Shown here: positions 59,094 to 64,000 of the stretch, piece after piece
How positions within the stretch are numbered: position 1 is the stretch's first letter
Layout: the number at the start of each line of letters is the position of its first letter
NCBI GenBank assembly: GCA_026724425.1
Contig: JAIUCV010000008.1
Location: 24,934,369-24,998,368, forward strand
Direction: 5' to 3'
Source: Erythrophleum ivorense
Taxonomy: Eukaryota; Streptophyta; Magnoliopsida; Fabales; Fabaceae
Length of the DNA: 64,000 bases
The notes under the pieces: generated by a model
Told to the model about the DNA's origin: nothing
Databases searched by the model: none
Seen by the model: only the letters and a program-made list of their open reading frames with translations
Position numbers and translations under genes: made by a program

Positions 59094-61025
59094 TGTAATA
59101 TCCGATTTTCTAAAAACGAGAGAAAATGCGAGAAACGTAATGTATGATTTTTTCATAAATGAACGAAATTCACTGGATACAAAAGGAGGTCCCCCGAAAT
59201 GATTTAGTTAAGGTCCCAAAAAATTTGGGAAGCATTTTAGACTCCTAAAAATGAGAATCTCAGGTTCAGACGGAAAGAAAAACGAAGTTAGAATGAAGAA
59301 ACGAAATGTGACGAAAGATTGACAAAACTAATGATATTTTTGTACTTTTGAGTAAATTTTAGAATTCACATAGGAAGGCTTTTTAAATGAAATTTTTGAG
59401 TTCTCTAAGATTCTCAGAGGCCTTAAAAACCATGAAAAACCTCAGGACAGTTAAAATCCCTCCAAGGGACGTTTTTTAAAGTCAGTGTACCCGAACTTTG
59501 ATGGATTCGTTCGGGAAGGTTTTAGCTCCGATTTGAGTGATTTCAAAGGAATTTTATTTAATTGGGAACCTAAATTTCATAATGGAAAATATGGTTCTAA
59601 AAAATGAGTTAAAACGAGTTAGAAATGAAAATATCGAGAACGAAGGGCAAACTTGAAATTTTTAAGAAAGTGGAAGTTTCTTGAACACTCTTTAAGTTTC
59701 TTGTTATTTCTCCCATTCATTTGTATGACTTATTCTGCCCAAAAACCAGAGAAAACACCAGCTCTCTTAGGCACACCATGGAAGAGAAGAAAGGAGGAGA
59801 AAAAGCAAGAAAAAGGTAAGAAATTTCATGGATTTTCATGCTCCTCCTCCTTCCAAACTTGTTTCTCTCCTCTTAAGCTTTCTTTCCTATGGTTTTATTG
59901 AAGTTTTTGGATCTGTTTTGAGGGAAGAACAGAGGAGAAAATTTGGATTTGAAGAGAGGAGGGCAAGGGAAGTGAGAATCAAGCAAGAAAACAAGAAAAA
60001 ATAAGGTAAAATCTCCATCCTATGGTAGCTACTCCTCCCCCCTTATTCTCCTTATTTCACCCCATATATATAGTTGCAAGAGGGCTTGAATTTTGGGTAG
60101 AACAAAGGGTGAATTCTATGAATTTAAGGGAGGAGAATAAGAATATGCAAAGAAATTCAAGAAAAAAAGCCATTGATTTTCAAGATGGCAAACCTAGGGT
60201 TTCATAAGCTTCCTTGAAAATATGATTTGATGCAATTGTTTCTAGGCCTAAATGAATGTCTGAATGAGCTCTTGAGATCCCTAGAAGGCTCCCTATATGC
60301 TTCTTCCATCAAGAAAACAAAGCAAACTCCCGTGGTATCCTATTGCTCCATAGCCACGGCCTAGCATAGTTAGAGCACCTAAGGGTAGTTTTAATTTGTT
60401 CCAAACTTATTTTTGAGTCATGTATGATGGAAGAGGATGAGAGGAAGCCTTGAAAATTTTTTAGAAACCATAGATAGTGAGATGGCCTTATATGTTCCAT
60501 AATATGGCTTAAAGAAGCAACACCTAGCTAGGCTCCTAAAATTGATTGTGTGATGACTCCAAGATGTTTAAATGAAGTCAAGAATCATAAATAGATGGAG
60601 AAAATGGAGCTAAGATGATGTTTTCCAAAGGTTGCTTCATTAAGTGTATTATGGAACTATAAAAGAGCCATAAGAGTCACCTATCTTTTTTATTGAATGT
60701 CTGGCCTTAGTATTTGATTCAAGAGTGTAATTAGCTTCCATATGATGTGTTTAGGCCAAGAGAAATGATCTCCACCTTCTTAGGTGTGTGAGGTCAAGGG
60801 AGAGGACTCAAGGTTCAAGGAAAAAGTGTGTGAATGCAAGTAAGGTAACTCTTTCCACCTTCTCTCATGCATGAATATGTTTTTACATTGTCTTTGAATG
60901 TGTGTATATATGTTTTGAGCTATGAAAAGTATTTCATCTTCAGCTTTTATTCAATGGTACTATGATGATGTTTTATGCATTCAAATGATGTTTTATGTGC
61001 TTGCCTTGATTTACTTGAGTGTGGA

Positions 61026-61215
61026 GAAGCCAAGAACCCTCTAGCCATGGTGAGGATGAGTCAAGAACCCTAGAACTTGGTTAAGACAAAGTAAAAAGTC
61101 TCCCAAAAGTGAGGTTGACTCCCAAGAGTAAGGTTGAGTAAAAAAACTCTTAAAGAAAATGGGTGAGGCAAGTCTAAAATACATAAGTGAATGGGTGAGG
61201 CTAATCCACTCACTT
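61026..61215 (+). repeat. Minisatellite in copy F, ~33-bp units
   Basis: About six units of the type 'ggtgagg' plus spacer plus 'gccaagaaccct' or 'aaaagtc', the complement of the arrays in copies B and D. Confidence 0.7.
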
Positions 61216-61357
61216 GGAAAGCCTATGTATGCTATATATGACTTGCTCATATGCCAAGAATGTTTCTTGAATACTCACATATGTCAATATGCCCATGCAT
61301 ACATTTTCAAGACTTGTATTGCATACTTTATGTGTGATTAAAAGGGAGATGAGCTAT

Positions 61358-61376
61358 TGAGATTCTTTGAATCTCA
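61358..61376 (+). repeat. LTR-associated hairpin TGAGATTC/GAATCTCA
   Basis: Eight-base perfect arms with a TTT loop, the best example of the recurrent hairpin in this window, followed by 'tcccctcctctcc'. Confidence 0.65.
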
Positions 61377-62055
61377 TCCCCTCCTCTCCAATATCTTAAC
61401 ATGCTAGGTGGACTAAGAGAACAAGGAAATAGGAGCCAACCACTTAAAAGATGAGAGTATGACATCAAAGTTCATGGATTTTATTTCTTTAAGGCCATAT
61501 GAATGGTAAATGTTGTAATTTATTGTTGTATATGTCCCATGATGTTATGAACATATATAATTATGCTAATGTATCATGTACAAATAAGATTTAAGGTTAT
61601 ATGTATGGAAATGTGCATTTTGGACATGTAGTGGCAAGATTAGCATTATGGAAATGTGTGTATGGCATGGGGTGAGAGAGTGAGTTTGCAAATTCTGGCT
61701 TTGTACACCTTTGAGACAAGTTTAAAATGTCATTTTGGTGTAATTCCACATGCTCAAGTGGCCACACAAGCTTAGGAAGCAAATTTAGACACTTTGATGC
61801 TTGTAAAGACCATGAAATTGACCAAACTGAAACCCTATAGCACAAACTGACCAAATGGATGAATTTTTCCATGAAAATTTGCAAACATGTAAGGCTCATT
61901 GAGGGCTTTTTGGGAAGCTAAAGTGCAGAAAAATCGGAGCTCTATAGAATTAATTATGAATTTTTAAAGTTAATTTTTTTTTTGTTTTGGTTCAATGCAT
62001 TGTTCATATGATTAGTTTCGTGTTCTGTGTCATTTGATGGTCAAATGATGTCCAA

Positions 62056-64000
62056 TGTAACACCCCATAATTTATTAATGAGGATTATGGTGAATTAAGG
62101 AATTAATACAAGGATTTGGGAAAAATAAGAAAAATAAGGTTTCTAAAGAAATAGATTTATTTTAGACATTTCGAGCTAATAATTATGTTTAGTTATTATT
62201 AAGTGGAGATATATTAATTATGGTTATGGATTTAATTAAAGAATTAACTAAGGAGAGTTAGACATTTAATTTGGGCCTTATGATCAATGTATTTATGCCA
62301 TAAGCCAAATAAGAAAGCCCACTTCTAGTTTGTAAAAAGGTCCAATCTCATTTCTTAAGAGCCCAACTCTCATTTCATCAACTAAACCCAACAACTTATG
62401 GCCCAATAAGCACATATCTGAACTTAAGTGGATTATGGGCTTTAGGGTTGGCCTAAACCCATCTAAAACCCTAGCTTACTCAGCCCTTTGTCCTCTATTC
62501 TGTAGACCAACTTAATCTTAGGCAAGGGAGAACTCCATTTTTGCATAGGAAGAGAGGAAGTTAGGGTTTTTTGCATTCCTCCACCATTTCTCACTTTTAG
62601 AGGAAGATTTGGCCAAAGTAATCTATATAAAACATGTCCCTCTCATTCTCCTCTTTATTTTGGTCTGATTAGTTTCTGGTTTTGGGCATTTTTATCTCTT
62701 CTCAAATCTGAAACTTGATGTTTGGGTGATTCCTTGCAAGTGTTTGCTTTCATTTTATGGTGTAATCTTGCTTAGATTTCATGTTATAAGCTGACTTTGG
62801 TATATGGCTAATTCCATGTGCGAAAATCCAAGTTTTAAGGATGGCCCATGGTGTGTTCTTGGTAGTTAAGGCTCAACTCAATCCATTTAACCTCTTAAGT
62901 GTATGGGTAAGTGTTCCTTCTTCTCTTGTGAGGTGTATGTGCTGAATTTCCACATTTTGGATTGACTTTTGCTGCATGGCTTGTACATATGCAAAAATGG
63001 AGTTGTGGGGAGTAAATCATGGTGAGCTTTGATGTATGGATCCTAAATTGGTGTAATAGATCATTAGGAAGCTCAGGTAAAAAGCTCTCAATGAACTCTT
63101 GTTAATATTAATTTGTGAATAGGGAAATTTCTAACTAATGATAGTTAAATGATGATGATTATGCTTATGTTAGGCTTGGAATGCTTTGGACCATGGTGGT
63201 AGTTAGAGAAAGAGTAATTGGCTTCATTGAGGTAACTGGGGTTATTTTTCTAATTCCATCATTTGCTCATGTTGATATGATATTTGTTACATATGCTTGA
63301 TTTTGAAATGCTAAATGATTGGTTGACTACTTGAATTGTTATTGTAATTGAACCTTGTGAGTCCATGGTAGAGCTATGGTACGACTACCACCTGTGTATG
63401 TGCTTCGATCGGGTACCAGGTTGTGATCAGACCCCAGATACACTGAGCCCTGGTTGTGCTCATTATGGAGTAGGTGCTGTGGACGGACCTCTCCCAGTGT
63501 TATTGGCTATTAACATGTTGTATATGATTGTTGGTATGAGATAGTAGTCATTAGTAAGTCAACTAGTTTATTTGCAAATTGAATTGATGATTCTAGTATT
63601 GATGATATGAAATTGCATTGTATTAATTAATCTATACATATATATGGAATTTGCCTCTTGTTACTGAGATTGCATATCTCACCCCGGTTGTGGACTAACA
63701 TTTTCAAGGACCGGACCTCTTAGTGGCAAGGAGAAAATTAATGGAAGCTTTTTATATGGTTTGGTAGCATATAGGTTTGGAAGCCTTGTCAGATTGTATT
63801 GTATAATTAGATTACTAGTTTTATATAATTGTCACATTGCATCATGAATTGCTAAGTATAGGGACTGTATATGTAATATAATTATCATAGAATTGAACAT
63901 TATAGTTGTAATTGGCTAACAATGGATGAGTGACTTGATCTTGTATGAACATTAAGCATTAGTCCTACATGCCTTGTGGTCGAAACACTTTTGTTGTCAT
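62056..64000 (+). mobile_element. Start of another LTR (TGTAACACCCC), runs off the window
   Basis: TGTAACACCCCATAATTTA is a typical gypsy (Tekay/Del-like) LTR start. Inside lie a variable region with 'gtaccaggttgtgatcagac' (63413) and 'gacggacctctccc' (63482), a hairpin TGAGAT/ATCTCA (63665-63681) followed by 'ccccgg', and 'ggaccggacctcttagtggc' (63708-63727). It inserted into copy F. No coding sequence is present before the window ends. Confidence 0.6.
63665..63681 (+). repeat. LTR-associated hairpin TGAGAT/ATCTCA
   Basis: Six-base perfect arms with a 5-base loop, within the terminal LTR of the window. Confidence 0.6.

Larger units (their letters stand above)
59094..62055 (+). mobile_element. 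LTR-like repeat, copy F (plus strand, 3' end lost)
   Basis: It starts TGTAATATCCGATTTTC and presents the family blocks in forward order: 'gattcgttcgggaaggtttt' (59503), 'cttaggcacacc' (59766), leader-like region to about 60200, minisatellite (61026-61215), hairpin (61358-61376) and the first ~180-bp-type unit ending 'ggtcaaatgatgtccaa' (62039-62055). There it is cut by TGTAACACCCC. About 0.7 kb of the 3' part known from copies B and C is missing. Weak frames such as 59653-59901 show no family resemblance. Confidence 0.65.

Overview
The window looks like AT-rich, repeat-dense nuclear DNA of a flowering plant, most likely a eudicot. The evidence is one intact, intron-containing gene of a plant RING-VWA E3 ligase family, a Ty1/copia retrotransposon with an initiator-Met tRNA type primer site, a FAR1/FHY3-type pseudogene, and many long LTR-like repeats. 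I cannot name the species. There are no prokaryotic operons, CRISPR arrays, rRNA genes or tRNA genes that I could recognise.

Layout. From 1 to about 23.3 kb the DNA is a nest of minus-strand LTR-like repeats that start TGTAAYATCC and end GTGTTACA in their own orientation. They carry no coding region and include copies ending at 1697, about 13.7, 15532 and 21951. Older plus-strand fragments (3.5-7.2 kb), a possible small CACTA-type element (7.3-7.5 kb) and several local duplications are mixed in. From 23.3 to 33 kb there is degraded repeat DNA with exon-like minus-strand fragments near 25.8-26.2 kb, a plus-strand relative of the LTR-like family (26.3-28.4 kb) and other LTR debris. A FAR1-like pseudogene lies at 33.1-33.7 kb. 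Minus-strand LTR-like DNA follows at 33.8-35.4 kb, and a different LTR-like unit ends at 38958, directly beside a fragment of a LINE reverse transcriptase. From 39.2 to 45.4 kb and from 50.2 to 52.9 kb the sequence is AT-rich intergenic DNA.

At 45.4-50.2 kb sits a complete but dead Ty1/copia element: both LTRs, a 5-bp target duplication, PBS, PPT, gag, protease, integrase, RT and RNase H, with many nonsense mutations. The only gene I consider functional is at 53391-57478 on the plus strand. It has two coding exons and encodes 732 residues with a RING finger followed by a VWA domain, of the WAV3/WAVH/EDA40 type. A TATA box, a CT-rich leader with a minimal AUG-UGA upstream ORF, and a polyadenylation signal frame it. 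The right end (59.1-64 kb) holds a plus-strand copy of the same LTR-like family, cut at 62056 by the start of another LTR (TGTAACACCCC) that runs off the window.

The most interesting non-genic signals are shared internal structures of the LTR-like repeats: a short palindromic hairpin (TGAGATT/AATCTCA) that recurs across repeat families on both strands, a roughly 33-bp minisatellite, and a degenerate array of about 180 bp.
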